A stretch of DNA of 35,711 nucleotides, taken from Clostridiales bacterium UBA1752 (lineage in GTDB: Bacteria; Bacillota; Clostridia; Oscillospirales; CAG-382). The stretch is from positions 4,921 through 40,631 of the forward strand of contig DCHM01000018.1 of the NCBI GenBank assembly GCA_002314835.1, in the 5' to 3' direction. The notes under the pieces were generated by a model. That model saw nothing but the letters and a program-made list of their open reading frames with translations. It was not told the DNA's origin and searched no databases. Below, one piece after another: positions 6,204 to 15,621 of this stretch. A program made the position numbers and the translations under genes. Within the stretch, counting starts at the first letter, position 1, and every line of letters begins with the position of its first letter.

Positions 6204-8622
6204 AATTTTACTCAAAGGACTTTCGTCCTCGGAAGCCGCACAGAGGCTGGCAAAGGACGGCCCCAACGTACTGCCAAAGCCCAAGAAGGTCAGCTTTATA
6301 AAGCGTTTTTTTGAGTCGCTGTGCGACAAGCTGATAATAATACTGCTGATTTCGGCATTTATGAGCTTTGCCGCCGACCTCATCGTAGGCGAAACGACCG
6401 CAGACGCGTTTTTGATACTGCTTATCGTAGTCGTCAACACGCTGATTGCGGTATTTCAGCAGACCAAGGCGCAAAAAGCCATCGACGCTCTCAGCTCCCT
6501 AACTCCGAGCAAAGCAACGGTTGTCAGAGACGGCGTGCTCAAGCGCATAGACAGCTCGGAGATTGTCGTAGGCGATTTGATATACGTCGAAAAAGGCTAT
6601 ATGGTTCCTGCCGATATGCGCATAGTGGAGCAAACCGAGCTTTACGCCGACGAGTCGATGATTACGGGCGAATCAATGCCTGTGCCAAAGACCGCAGACG
6701 AGGTGCCAACCACAAATCATATTGCCGAAATGCATAATATGCTCCATTCATCGACCTTTATCACTTCGGGCAAGGGCTACGGCATAGTCACCGCAGTCGG
6801 AGCAAACACCTTTGTCGGTTCGATAGCGAGCATGCTCAAAGCCGAGCACAAGACCGTGACGCCTCTGCAGCAGAGGCTGTCCAAGACCGGCAGTATGCTC
6901 GGCAACTGTGCGCTCGGAATATGCGCGGCGATATTCGTTGTTGCGCTTATTCGGGGTATGCCGCCTGCCGAAACCTTCGTCACGAGCGTAAGCCTCGCGG
7001 TTGCCGCCATACCCGAGGGCTTGCCTGCCATCGTGACGGTAGTGCTTTCGACGGGGGTAAAAACGCTGGCGTCGGGCAAAGCCGTAGTCCGCTCGCTGCC
7101 TGCAGTCGAAACGCTCGGCTCCGCAACGGTTATCTGCACCGACAAGACCGGCACGCTGACTCAAAACAAAATGACGGTAACGGCAGTCGTCGGCAATGCC
7201 GAGGCGATAAAGGACGTGATAGCAGGCTGCCCGGGACCGAGCGGCGGCACCGAAGACGCGCTTATAGCCTTTTGCGGCAAGCAGGGGCAAAAGCCGATAA
7301 AAGAGATACCTTTTGACTCCGAGCGCAAATATCTCGCCGCGGTGCAAAAGAGCACGGTGGGTTATATCTATTATATGCGGGGTGCACCCGACGCGGTGCT
7401 GACTAAATGCACTAACGGTGCGGAATATCTGCCAAAATCCGCGGAAATGGCAAAGCAGGGGCTGAGAGTGGTGGCTTTTGCCGTGGGCAAATCCGAGCAA
7501 ATGCCGAGCCTCGGGCGCGGAGGGCTGACCTGCGTAGGACTTACGGGCTTACTCGACCCGTTGAGGGAGGGCACGCGTGCGGCAGTGCAAGCCTGCCGCC
7601 GTGCAGGTATAAAGACCGTGATGATAACGGGCGACCACAAGGACACGGCGATAGCCATAGCCCGTATGGCAGGCATTTACAAGGACGGTGACGGAGTATA
7701 TACCGAGAGCGAGCTTGCTTTGCTCGGCGACGCGGATTTTGCAAAAGCGGCTATGAACGCTACGGTTTTTGCGCGTACTACGCCGTCGTTTAAGCTAAGG
7801 ATTGTCACTGCACTGCAAAACTGCGGCGAAGTTGTAGCTATGACGGGCGACGGCGTAAACGACGCACCTGCGCTCAAAAAAGCAGACATCGGATGTGCCA
7901 TGGGCAAGAGCGGCACCGACGTCGCAAAGGAGGCGTCCGACCTCGTGCTGACCGACGACGATTTCGGCACGATAGCGAGAGCTGTCGCCGAGGGGCGCGG
8001 ACTGATGGCTAATATAAGGCGCTCGGTACACTTTTTACTCGCCTGCAACATAGGCGAAATAATAACCGTTTTGGCACTGCTTTTGCTCGGCAAGCCGTCG
8101 CCGCTCGGTGCGGTACAGTTATTGTGGATAAACCTCGTCACCGACTCGTTGCCTGCCATAGCTTTGGGGCTCGAGCGCACCGACCCCGACGTGATGAACC
8201 AAAAACCGATAGGCCGAAGAGCTCCGCTGTTTGACAAAACCTCGGTGCTCGAAATGGCTTTTGAAGGCTTGTTTATCGGGCTCGTTTCGCTAACGGCGTA
8301 TCTGATAGGCAGTTTTGACTCTCCTGCAGTCGGCAAGACGATGTGCTTTGCCGTACTGTCGGTTTCACAGCTTATGCACTGCTTTGATATGCGCACGCGC
8401 AAGCCGATGTCAGCAAGTCACCTACCGCGCAACGCTTTTATGTTGCCTGCTTTTATCGTCTGCCTCGCCATGCAGCTTGCGGTAATGCTGTTGCCGTCTT
8501 TGACATCGCTCTTTGGCTGTGAAATGCTGTCGCCTTGGCAGTGGGCAGTCGTCGCGGGACTGTCTGCGGCACTGCTGCCGATATGCGAAGTTTACAAATT
8601 GTTAACTGTTCGTAAATACTAA
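6196..8622 (+). CDS. P-type Ca2+-transporting ATPase (P2 type)
   Basis: An 808-residue cation pump. In order it shows an N-terminal cation-ATPase segment, A-domain TGES (157-160), M4 PEGLPA (273-278), phosphorylation motif DKTGTLT with Asp316, then TGDHKDTAIA and TGDGVNDAPALKKADIG. M5 has NIGE and M6 has NLVTD, matching Ca2+ ligands Asn, Glu, Asn, Thr and Asp of SERCA-type pumps, so Ca2+ efflux is the likely job. The nucleotide-binding domain is compact and its usual KGAP motif reads RGAP. It overlaps the upstream symporter gene by 8 nt. Mn2+ transport is possible in relatives. Confidence 0.92.
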   Translation: MNEILLKGLSSSEAAQRLAKDGPNVLPKPKKVSFIKRFFESLCDKLIIILLISAFMSFAADLIVGETTADAFLILLIVVVNTLIAVFQQTKAQKAIDALSSLTPSKATVVRDGVLKRIDSSEIVVGDLIYVEKGYMVPADMRIVEQTELYADESMITGESMPVPKTADEVPTTNHIAEMHNMLHSSTFITSGKGYGIVTAVGANTFVGSIASMLKAEHKTVTPLQQRLSKTGSMLGNCALGICAAIFVVALIRGMPPAETFVTSVSLAVAAIPEGLPAIVTVVLSTGVKTLASGKAVVRSLPAVETLGSATVICTDKTGTLTQNKMTVTAVVGNAEAIKDVIAGCPGPSGGTEDALIAFCGKQGQKPIKEIPFDSERKYLAAVQKSTVGYIYYMRGAPDAVLTKCTNGAEYLPKSAEMAKQGLRVVAFAVGKSEQMPSLGRGGLTCVGLTGLLDPLREGTRAAVQACRRAGIKTVMITGDHKDTAIAIARMAGIYKDGDGVYTESELALLGDADFAKAAMNATVFARTTPSFKLRIVTALQNCGEVVAMTGDGVNDAPALKKADIGCAMGKSGTDVAKEASDLVLTDDDFGTIARAVAEGRGLMANIRRSVHFLLACNIGEIITVLALLLLGKPSPLGAVQLLWINLVTDSLPAIALGLERTDPDVMNQKPIGRRAPLFDKTSVLEMAFEGLFIGLVSLTAYLIGSFDSPAVGKTMCFAVLSVSQLMHCFDMRTRKPMSASHLPRNAFMLPAFIVCLAMQLAVMLLPSLTSLFGCEMLSPWQWAVVAGLSAALLPICEVYKLLTVRKY

Positions 8623-8638
8623 ATACATATACGATTTG

Positions 8639-8644
8639 TATAAT
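8639..8644 (+). promoter_or_regulatory. -10 element upstream of the esterase gene
   Basis: TATAAT in an AT-rich stretch 28 nt upstream of the esterase ATG. No good -35 hexamer is visible at 16-18 bp, so the gene may also be read through from the ATPase. Confidence 0.4.
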
Positions 8645-8671
8645 ATCTTATCAAAAAAGAGAAGGTATTAT

Positions 8672-9715
8672 ATGGTTATCAAAAATTACAACCCCGAACG
8701 TCAGACCGTAAAATGTTGCGAGGACGGCGGCAAATGCCTGTATCCTCTCGGCAGAACCGTAGTAAAGGACGACTGCCTGTGCGCCCCGTGGTGCAACAGC
8801 GGCTTTGCGTTTAATTTTATCGGCACGGGCTTTATTGTTTCGCTCGGCGAAGTATGTCTGCCCGACACCGCATACGTCAAAATAGTAGTTGACAACTCGG
8901 TTTACAAATTTGCAGTCGTAAACGGCAAAGAAAAGCTAATGGTCGAAAACCTCGCCGAAAAGCGCCACCGCGTCCGCGTGCTGAGGGTGACGGAGGGCAC
9001 CGTTTCGATAAGATTTGACCTTGTTACCGTCGTAGGCAAGGAGCCTAGGTTTATGTCTCCCGAAACGCGCACTCAAAGGCGCATAGAGTTTTTGGGTGAT
9101 TCGCTCACCTGCGGCTACGGCACGCTCGCTCCGAGCACCGTGCCGGGCTTTAATACCTTTGAAGAGGACAGCACCCAAGCCTACGCATATTTTACAGCCG
9201 AGGCGCTAAAGGCCGAAGCCCGCACCGTCTGTCTCTCGGGCAAGGGTATGGTCTGCAACTGTAACGGCAACAGAGACGACTACCGCGCTTGCGAGTTTTT
9301 TAAGTACGACGACTTTGAAGGCGCAAAACACGATTTCACCGCTTGGCAACCCGACGTGCTCGTTATTAACATCGGCACAAACGACGCGTGGGGCGGCGCA
9401 AAAGAGGATGAGTTTATCGCACAGTCGCGCTTATTTTTGGAGTTTGCGCGCTCGGTTTACCCAAAAGCGCAGATTTTGTGGGTTGGCGGCATATACGCAC
9501 CTTACTACGGCGAAGGTCTAAAGGAGTTAATCCGCTCGCTCGGCGGCAAGGACGCAGGCTATCACCTTTTGATGCTCGAGTGCTTTACGGCTGACAAAAA
9601 CGAGGTTGGAGGCGGCGGACATCCAAACGCCAAGGCGCACATTCGCTTTTCAAAAGCGGTGGCAAAAAAAATCTGCTCCGTTACGGGCTGGAAATACAGC
9701 GAAGGCACAAAATAA
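8672..9715 (+). CDS. SGNH/GDSL esterase, CE2-like two-domain
   Basis: A 347-residue hydrolase. The N-terminal part (about 1-115) looks like the beta-sandwich found before the catalytic domain in carbohydrate esterase family 2. The SGNH domain shows GDSLTCGYG (block I nucleophile Ser), a SGKGM segment (Gly block), NIGTNDAW (block III Asn) and GGHPNAKAH (block V His). Such enzymes remove acetyl groups from polysaccharides. No signal peptide is visible, so the substrate may be an imported oligosaccharide or another ester. The start at 8672 is chosen because AGAAGG precedes it; an upstream in-frame ATG (8636) lies in the promoter region. Confidence 0.85.
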   Translation: MVIKNYNPERQTVKCCEDGGKCLYPLGRTVVKDDCLCAPWCNSGFAFNFIGTGFIVSLGEVCLPDTAYVKIVVDNSVYKFAVVNGKEKLMVENLAEKRHRVRVLRVTEGTVSIRFDLVTVVGKEPRFMSPETRTQRRIEFLGDSLTCGYGTLAPSTVPGFNTFEEDSTQAYAYFTAEALKAEARTVCLSGKGMVCNCNGNRDDYRACEFFKYDDFEGAKHDFTAWQPDVLVINIGTNDAWGGAKEDEFIAQSRLFLEFARSVYPKAQILWVGGIYAPYYGEGLKELIRSLGGKDAGYHLLMLECFTADKNEVGGGGHPNAKAHIRFSKAVAKKICSVTGWKYSEGTK

Positions 9716-9835
9716 GCGGCAGCGCCATTACTGTTTATACATCGCATTATTGCATTTTTGCCCTGTTTTGGCTAAACATTAGATAAAATAATACATATTT
9801 TTGCAATTTTTGATTTATTTTTTTGCAAAATGTTA

Positions 9836-9864
9836 TTGACACGGCGATTTTAGCGTAGTAAAAT
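9836..9864 (+). promoter_or_regulatory. sigma-A promoter for serC-serA
   Basis: TTGACA (9836-9841), a 17-bp spacer and TAAAAT (9859-9864), in an AT-rich leader. The remaining leader to serC is about 60 nt and ends in AGGAG. Confidence 0.85.
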
Positions 9865-9926
9865 ACTAAAAACAAAAAGGGTAAACTTTTTTGTAAAATC
9901 ATATTATTTATATCAGGAGACTCAAC

Positions 9927-11000
9927 ATGAAACGCGTTTACAACTTCTCTGCAGGCCCCTCGATGCTCCCGCTCGAGGTACTCGAAACCGCAAAAAACGA
10001 AATGACCGATTTTAACGGCAGCGGTATGTCTGTTATGGAGATGAGTCATCGATCACCCGTTTACCAGGCTATCTTTGACGAGGCGCAGGCTAATCTCCGC
10101 AAGCTGATGGATATACCCGATAATTATCAGATACTGTTTTTGCAGGGCGGTGCTTCGCAGCAGTTCTCCGCAGTACCTCTCAATCTGATGAAGACCGGCA
10201 AAGCAGATTACATCGTGAGCGGTCAATTCTCCGGCAAAGCCGCCGAAGAGGCCAAGAAATACGGCGAGGTCAACGTGCTCGCCACCTCCAAGGACCGCAC
10301 GTTTGCATACGTTCCCCACGTCACCGAGTTTGACAAGGATGCAGACTACGTTCACATCTGCTTTAACAACACCATTTTTGGTACTCAATACAACTATATC
10401 CCCGAGACGGGCGACATCCCTCTCGTAGCAGATATTTCGTCCTGCATTCTTTCAAGACCCATACCCGTCGATAAGTTCGGCGTTTTGTATGCAGGTGCTC
10501 AAAAGAACGTAGGCCCCGCAGGTCTCACTATCGTTATAGTTCGTAACGACCTGCTCGGCAACGCACGCCCCGACACACCCGTTATGCTCAACTGGCAGGT
10601 TCAGGCCGAAAACGGCTCTATGTATAATACTCCTCCCTGCTACTCTATCTACGTCGCAGGTCTCGTATTCAAGTGGCTGCTCGCACTCGGCGGATTGACC
10701 GCCATGCAGCAGATTAACGAGCACAAGGCCGCTATGCTGTACGATTATCTCGACTCCTCCAAGCTGTTTAAGCCTACGGCAGACAAAGAGTTCCGTTCTA
10801 TCATGAACGTATGCTTTGTCACCGGCGACCCCGACCTTGACAAAAAGTTTTGCTCTGAGGCAGGCGCCAACGGCTTTGTCAACATCAAGGGACACCGCAG
10901 CGTAGGCGGCATGAGAGCGTCTATCTACAACGCTATGCCTATCGAGGGCGTAGCCGCACTTATCGACTTTATGAAAGATTTTGAGGCCAAAAACCAATGA
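9927..11000 (+). CDS. serC: phosphoserine aminotransferase
   Basis: A 357-residue PLP enzyme that converts 3-phosphohydroxypyruvate and glutamate to O-phosphoserine and 2-oxoglutarate in serine biosynthesis. It starts MKRVYNFSAGPSMLP (family signature) and has GGASQQF (phosphate binding), HICFNNTIFGTQY and YAGAQKNVGPAGL with PLP lysine K193. RSVGGMRASIYNAMP lies near the C-terminus. Length matches bacterial SerC. An AGGAG site lies 8 nt before the ATG. The last codons overlap serA by 4 nt (ATGA), so the two pathway steps are translationally coupled. Codon use is strongly C-ending, suggesting high expression. Confidence 0.97.
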   Translation: MKRVYNFSAGPSMLPLEVLETAKNEMTDFNGSGMSVMEMSHRSPVYQAIFDEAQANLRKLMDIPDNYQILFLQGGASQQFSAVPLNLMKTGKADYIVSGQFSGKAAEEAKKYGEVNVLATSKDRTFAYVPHVTEFDKDADYVHICFNNTIFGTQYNYIPETGDIPLVADISSCILSRPIPVDKFGVLYAGAQKNVGPAGLTIVIVRNDLLGNARPDTPVMLNWQVQAENGSMYNTPPCYSIYVAGLVFKWLLALGGLTAMQQINEHKAAMLYDYLDSSKLFKPTADKEFRSIMNVCFVTGDPDLDKKFCSEAGANGFVNIKGHRSVGGMRASIYNAMPIEGVAALIDFMKDFEAKNQ

Positions 11001-12157
11001 AAAACATACAACTACTCAATAAAATAGACAAGATCGGCACCGACGTACTCGACGAGAGAGGATATACCTACGGTGAAGGCGTACAAGCACCCGTAGGCAT
11101 TATGGTTCGCTCTGCCAATATGCTCGAAAACGAGTTTAATCCCGAGCTTTTGGCTATCGCCAGAGCAGGTGCAGGCGTCAACAACATCCCTCTCGACCGC
11201 TGTGCCGAGCAGGGCATCGTAGTTTTTAACACCCCCGGCGCCAACGCCAACGGTGTAAAGGAGCTGACGATAGCCGCACTTTTGCTCGCGAGCCGCAAGA
11301 TAGTGGAGGGCATCAACTGGGCTTCCACTCTCAAGGGCAACGAGGACGCCGCCAAGCTTATCGAAAAAGGCAAGTCTCAGTTTGCAGGCCCCGAAATCAT
11401 GGGCAAGACCTTAGGCGTTATCGGTCTCGGCGCTATCGGCGGTATGGTAGCAAACACCGCTTATAACCTCGGCATGAACGTCGTAGGCTGTGACCCTTAT
11501 ATCACGGTCAACGCAGCGTGGAGCATTTCGAGAGCGGTCCGCAAGGCAGAAACTTACGACGAAATATACGCCACTGCAGATTATATCACGGTACACGTTC
11601 CTTCGCTCCCAACGACGCGCGGCATGATAAACAAAGAAGCCATCTCCAAGATGAAGGACGGCGTCCGCATCATCAATCTCGCGCGCGGAGACCTCGTCAA
11701 TACCGCAGACCTGCTGGAGGCTCTTGCGAGCGGTAAGGTAGCGTCCTACGTCACCGACTTTCCTTCGAGCGAGCTCATCGGCGTGGACGGCGTAGTAGCC
11801 ATCCCCCACCTCGGCGCTTCGACTCCCGAATCCGAAGAGAACTGTGCTTATATGGCGGCTAACGAGCTCTGCGATTATCTCGAGCAGGGCATCATCGTCA
11901 ACAGTGTCAACTACCCGACGATGAATCATCCCCTCTCCACCAAGCACCGCCTCGTAGTCCTGCACGAAAACATCCCCAATATGCTCGCGCAGATGTCACA
12001 GGCTTTTTCAAACTGCGGCATAAATATAGAGTCGCTTATTTCTCAGGCAAAAGGCACGAGTGCAGTCAGCGTACTCGACACCGACGAAATCCCCGACCAG
12101 TCTATCATAGACACGGTTAAGGCAATCAAGGGCGTACGCAGAACTATCTGCATCTGA
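10997..12157 (+). CDS. serA: D-3-phosphoglycerate dehydrogenase
   Basis: A 386-residue NAD-dependent 2-hydroxyacid dehydrogenase performing the first step of serine synthesis. The N-terminal substrate domain includes VGIMVRSANML and ARAGAGVNNIPLD. The Rossmann motif GLGAIGG lies near residue 142. The catalytic Arg is in NLARGDLV, followed by the Glu segment and the His of IPHLGASTPE. An ACT domain occupies about 315-386 (LVVLHENIPNML...), the usual site of serine feedback. It is shorter than E. coli SerA but typical of the short form paired with serC in Clostridia. It overlaps serC and is followed by a terminator. Confidence 0.95.
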   Translation: MKNIQLLNKIDKIGTDVLDERGYTYGEGVQAPVGIMVRSANMLENEFNPELLAIARAGAGVNNIPLDRCAEQGIVVFNTPGANANGVKELTIAALLLASRKIVEGINWASTLKGNEDAAKLIEKGKSQFAGPEIMGKTLGVIGLGAIGGMVANTAYNLGMNVVGCDPYITVNAAWSISRAVRKAETYDEIYATADYITVHVPSLPTTRGMINKEAISKMKDGVRIINLARGDLVNTADLLEALASGKVASYVTDFPSSELIGVDGVVAIPHLGASTPESEENCAYMAANELCDYLEQGIIVNSVNYPTMNHPLSTKHRLVVLHENIPNMLAQMSQAFSNCGINIESLISQAKGTSAVSVLDTDEIPDQSIIDTVKAIKGVRRTICI

Positions 12158-12173
12158 TAACAAAACAAATAAA

Positions 12174-12200
12174 GCGGAGGCGCGAGCCTCCGCATTTTTT
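12174..12200. terminator. terminator between serA and the amidohydrolase gene
   Basis: GCGGAGGC-GCGA-GCCTCCGC stem-loop followed by ATTTTTT. It ends the serC-serA transcript and lies at the stop codon of the convergent amidohydrolase gene. Confidence 0.9.
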
Positions 12201-12987
12201 ATATCTTAAATAGCTTTTCTGCGTTGACGTGAGCGATTTTTTCGAGCAGCTCGTCGCCCAAATCAAGCCCTTTGACAATCTCCCACTGCATCGCAGGGTC
12301 GCCCCACGGAGCGTCACTGCCAAAGACGATTTTGTCGGGGTCGTGGTTTAAGATAATCTGCTTTACCTTTGCGACGTCGCAACGGTTAATCAGCGCCAAA
12401 TCTATCCAAACGTGCTTGCCAACCAAATAGCGCATTACCTCGTCCTCGGACGCGAGACCTCCGCAATGAGCCGAAACGAGCTTTAATTTGGGATAGCGCT
12501 CGATGATTTGTGCCATCATAAACGGAGGGCAATGGCAAACCTTGGGCGAAACGGGGTCCCATCCGCCGTGAGTAACGAGCGGCAAATCGTACTCGGAGCA
12601 GGCTTGGAGCAGAGGCGCGTAGCGTTTATCTGTGATAAAGCACTCGACGTAATCGGTATGTATCTTTATGCCCTTCAGACCGCTGTCCTTAATACCCTTA
12701 ACCGCGGCTTTGATGTCGGGATAGTCGGGATGTATCGAGCCGAGAGCAACGATGTTGCCACCGTTAATCTCGGCGGCAAAGAGGTTTACGTTATCCTGCT
12801 GCGCCGGATTGGTCGCAACGTTGCAGACGACTGACACGGCGACGCCGGACCTCTGCATCAAATCCTTGAGCCCCGAGAGCGTACCGCTGTGGCAGGGCAC
12901 CGACCCGATAATCGGCTGTAATCTGCTCACCGCCTTAGCCGCGAGGGCGTCGGGGAAACAGTGTGTATGACAATCAATAATCTTCAT
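12199..12987 (-). CDS. amidohydrolase family TIM-barrel protein
   Basis: A 262-residue metal-dependent hydrolase of the amidohydrolase-2 (ACMSD-like) group. It shows HTHCFP near the N-terminus (metal His pair), LKGIKIHTDY, LPLVTHGGWDP (metal His), VSAHCGG and IVFGSDAPWGDP (catalytic Asp). Such proteins catalyse hydrolysis or decarboxylation of small carboxylates; the substrate cannot be inferred. The ATG at 12987 is preferred over the longer frame because AGAGGTTGAG lies just upstream and the longer N-terminal extension reads into promoter sequence. It has its own promoter, divergent from polA. Confidence 0.88.
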   Translation of the reverse strand: MKIIDCHTHCFPDALAAKAVSRLQPIIGSVPCHSGTLSGLKDLMQRSGVAVSVVCNVATNPAQQDNVNLFAAEINGGNIVALGSIHPDYPDIKAAVKGIKDSGLKGIKIHTDYVECFITDKRYAPLLQACSEYDLPLVTHGGWDPVSPKVCHCPPFMMAQIIERYPKLKLVSAHCGGLASEDEVMRYLVGKHVWIDLALINRCDVAKVKQIILNHDPDKIVFGSDAPWGDPAMQWEIVKGLDLGDELLEKIAHVNAEKLFKI

Positions 12988-13017
12988 TATACTCAACCTC
13001 TTGTGTTTATAAGATAA

Positions 13018-13045
13018 ATAATACACAAAATACAGAAAATGTCAA
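13018..13045 (-). promoter_or_regulatory. sigma-A promoter for the amidohydrolase gene
   Basis: Minus-strand TTGACA (13045-13040), a 16-bp spacer and TATTAT (13023-13018), about 30 nt upstream of the start codon. Confidence 0.75.
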
Positions 13046-13055
13046 GTCTTTTTGC

Positions 13056-13084
13056 TTGACACTCCGCAAGGCTTGTGCTATGAT
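13056..13084 (+). promoter_or_regulatory. sigma-A promoter for polA
   Basis: TTGACA (13056-13061), a 17-bp spacer and TATGAT (13079-13084), about 33 nt upstream of polA. Its -35 box lies back to back with that of the divergent amidohydrolase promoter. Confidence 0.85.
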
Positions 13085-13116
13085 AATAATGTATAATTAT
13101 TTGGAGGGCAAACTTG

Positions 13117-15603
13117 ATGAAAGCGATAGTTTTTGACGGCAACAGCATACTGAACCGCGCGTTCTACGGTGTGCGCCCATTATCTACCGCAGACGGTCTG
13201 CCGACCAACGCGTGCTACGGCTTTGTCGGCATAGTTTCGCGCGCTCTTGCCGACGTAAAACCCGACTACGCCTGCATGACCTTTGACCTCAGGGACAAGA
13301 CCTTCAGACACTTATACTACGACGGCTACAAGGCAAACCGCAAGGGTATGCCCGACGAGCTCGCCGCACAGATGCCTTACGCCCGAGAGCTGTCAAGCGC
13401 ACTCGGACTGCCTATAATGGAGTGCAGCGGATTTGAGGCAGACGACGTCATCGGCAGTTTTGCCGCCTTTTGCTCTCAAAACGGCCTCGAATGTGTCATC
13501 GTAACCGGCGACAGAGACAGCTATCAGCTCGTTTCGGATACCACGACGGTTTACCTCGCCGCAACCAACGAGACAAAGATTATCACCCCCTCGCGCATAG
13601 CAGAGGAACACCAAGGCTTGGCTCCGCGCCAGATGATAGAGGTCAAATCGCTCATGGGCGACAGCTCGGACAACATCCCCGGCGTCCCCGGAATAGGCGA
13701 AAAAACCGCCGAAAAGCTTATCGCTCAGTACGGCAGTCTCGACGGGGTTTACGAGCATATTTCAGAGCAAAAGGGCGCACTGCTCACCAAGCTGACAAAC
13801 GGCAGAGAGTCTGCCTATATGTCGCGCTATCTCGCCGAAATCAGGCTCGACGCGCCTATAAACGCTGACATTGACTATTATAAATACGGCGGCGCAAAAG
13901 ATGAAGCTTTGCGCGCTTTATACACACGCCTCGAGTTTAAAAAGATGCTCGACGCTTTGGGCGAGCCCGAGGCTACGGTCGCAGACAAAGCAACGCTTAC
14001 CGACTGCGACGCCTGCAAAATCGCGTCAATCGCCGCGAGCGATACCGTTTATCTCGACGTCGGTGACGGCGAAACGGCTTTTTCGGACGGCAAATCACAC
14101 TACAGATGCGACACCGCAAGGCTGACGGGAGAGCTATTTGTACGCGGCAGATTCTGCGTTTGGAGCGTTAAAGACACGCTACACAGACTCGACGCGCTCG
14201 GCATCAGCCCGACGTGCGAGTTTATCGACCTTTCGCTGCTCGGCTACGTCATAGCGCCGTCCGACAGCGGCATAGAGTTTGGCAAACTGACGCTCGCATA
14301 TATCAATACACAGTCGCAGACGCGTGACGTTGCCCTGTTTGCGCCGCTATACAAGGCGCTGACCGACAAGCAAACCGAGCAGTCGCTAAAGCTGTATAAC
14401 GAGATAGAATTGCCTCTCGCAAAGACTCTGTACGAGATGGAACGCATCGGCTTTATGCTCGACTACGACGGACTAAACGCGTATTCCGACAAGCTCGCGC
14501 TCGAAATAAAACAGACCGAGCAGTCCATATACGACACGGTGGGGCACGCATTTAATATCAATTCGCCCAAGCAGCTCGGAGCGGTTTTGTTTGACGAGCT
14601 ATCACTGCCGCACGGCAAAAAGAATAAAAACGGCTATTCCACGGGTGCCGAAATACTCGAGGAGCTAAAGGAGTTTCACCCCGCGGTCGAGGCGATACTG
14701 TATTACAGACAACTAACCAAGCTAAAATCAACCTACTGCGACGGTCTGCTCGCTATAGAGAGCCCCGACGGCAGGATTCATACGACCTTTAAGCAGACTA
14801 TGACGCTCACGGGCAGACTTTCGTCCGCCGAGCCCAACCTGCAAAACATCCCCGTCCGCACCGAGCTCGGCAAAGAGCTGAGGCGGTTTTTCAGAGCCAA
14901 GGACGGCGACGTGCTCATCGACGCCGACTATTCGCAGATAGAGCTGAGAGTGCTCGCGCACCTTTCGGGCGACGACACGTTGGTAAACGCCTTTAACAGT
15001 GGCGAGGACGTTCACACGATAACCGCGGCGCAGGTATTTTCTCTGCCCGAGCAGCTTGTCACACCCGAAATGAGGTCGAGAGCCAAGGTCGTCAACTTTG
15101 GCATCATATACGGCATGGGCGACTATACTCTGTCGCGCGACCTCGGCGTTTCAAAGCGCGAGGCGGCGAGATATATAGAGGGGTATTTTGCCAGATACCC
15201 TGCCGTCAAAAGGTTTTTGGACGAGACGGTAGAGAGTGCAAGGCAGACGGGCTACGTCACCACGATGTACGGCAGGCGCAGATACATTCCCGAGCTTGCG
15301 GTCACAAAAAAACAGCTCGAGCTTTTTGGCGAAAGGGTTGCCAAAAACACTCCCATACAGGGCAGTGCCGCCGACATCATTAAGATTGCCATGATTAACG
15401 TTGAAAAGGCGTTGCAGGATGCCGGTCTAAAGGCTCGGCTTATACTGCAGATACACGACGAGCTGATAGTCGAAGCTCCCGAATGTGAAGCGCAAAAAGC
15501 CAAGGAAATCCTCGTTGGTTGTATGCAAAACGCGGCGCATCTGCTCGTACCGCTGACCGTCAGCTGCGGCAGCGGCAAAAATTGGTTTGAAGCAAAAGAT
15601 TAA
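13117..15603 (+). CDS. polA: DNA polymerase I
   Basis: An 828-residue repair and lagging-strand polymerase. The N-terminal 5' nuclease has FDGNSILNRAFYG and GDSSDNIPGVPGIGEKTAEKLI (helix-hairpin-helix). The middle region (about 290-430) keeps the length of a 3'-5' exonuclease but lacks the DEDD residues, for example YLDVGDGE in place of D.E, so proofreading is probably absent, as in many Firmicutes PolA. Polymerase motif A is DADYSQIELRVLAHLSGD, the O-helix is RAKVVNFGIIYGMG, and motif C is QIHDELIVE. ATG 13117 is 9 nt after GGAGG; the adjacent in-frame TTG 13114 is also possible. Confidence 0.97.
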   Translation: MKAIVFDGNSILNRAFYGVRPLSTADGLPTNACYGFVGIVSRALADVKPDYACMTFDLRDKTFRHLYYDGYKANRKGMPDELAAQMPYARELSSALGLPIMECSGFEADDVIGSFAAFCSQNGLECVIVTGDRDSYQLVSDTTTVYLAATNETKIITPSRIAEEHQGLAPRQMIEVKSLMGDSSDNIPGVPGIGEKTAEKLIAQYGSLDGVYEHISEQKGALLTKLTNGRESAYMSRYLAEIRLDAPINADIDYYKYGGAKDEALRALYTRLEFKKMLDALGEPEATVADKATLTDCDACKIASIAASDTVYLDVGDGETAFSDGKSHYRCDTARLTGELFVRGRFCVWSVKDTLHRLDALGISPTCEFIDLSLLGYVIAPSDSGIEFGKLTLAYINTQSQTRDVALFAPLYKALTDKQTEQSLKLYNEIELPLAKTLYEMERIGFMLDYDGLNAYSDKLALEIKQTEQSIYDTVGHAFNINSPKQLGAVLFDELSLPHGKKNKNGYSTGAEILEELKEFHPAVEAILYYRQLTKLKSTYCDGLLAIESPDGRIHTTFKQTMTLTGRLSSAEPNLQNIPVRTELGKELRRFFRAKDGDVLIDADYSQIELRVLAHLSGDDTLVNAFNSGEDVHTITAAQVFSLPEQLVTPEMRSRAKVVNFGIIYGMGDYTLSRDLGVSKREAARYIEGYFARYPAVKRFLDETVESARQTGYVTTMYGRRRYIPELAVTKKQLELFGERVAKNTPIQGSAADIIKIAMINVEKALQDAGLKARLILQIHDELIVEAPECEAQKAKEILVGCMQNAAHLLVPLTVSCGSGKNWFEAKD

Positions 15604-15621
15604 GATATAAGGGGTAAAAAA

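Noticed and set aside
6748..7500. 250-residue minus-strand frame inside the P-type ATPase gene
   Set aside because: It is a shadow of conserved ATPase codons; its sequence is Arg/Tyr-rich with no recognisable motif.
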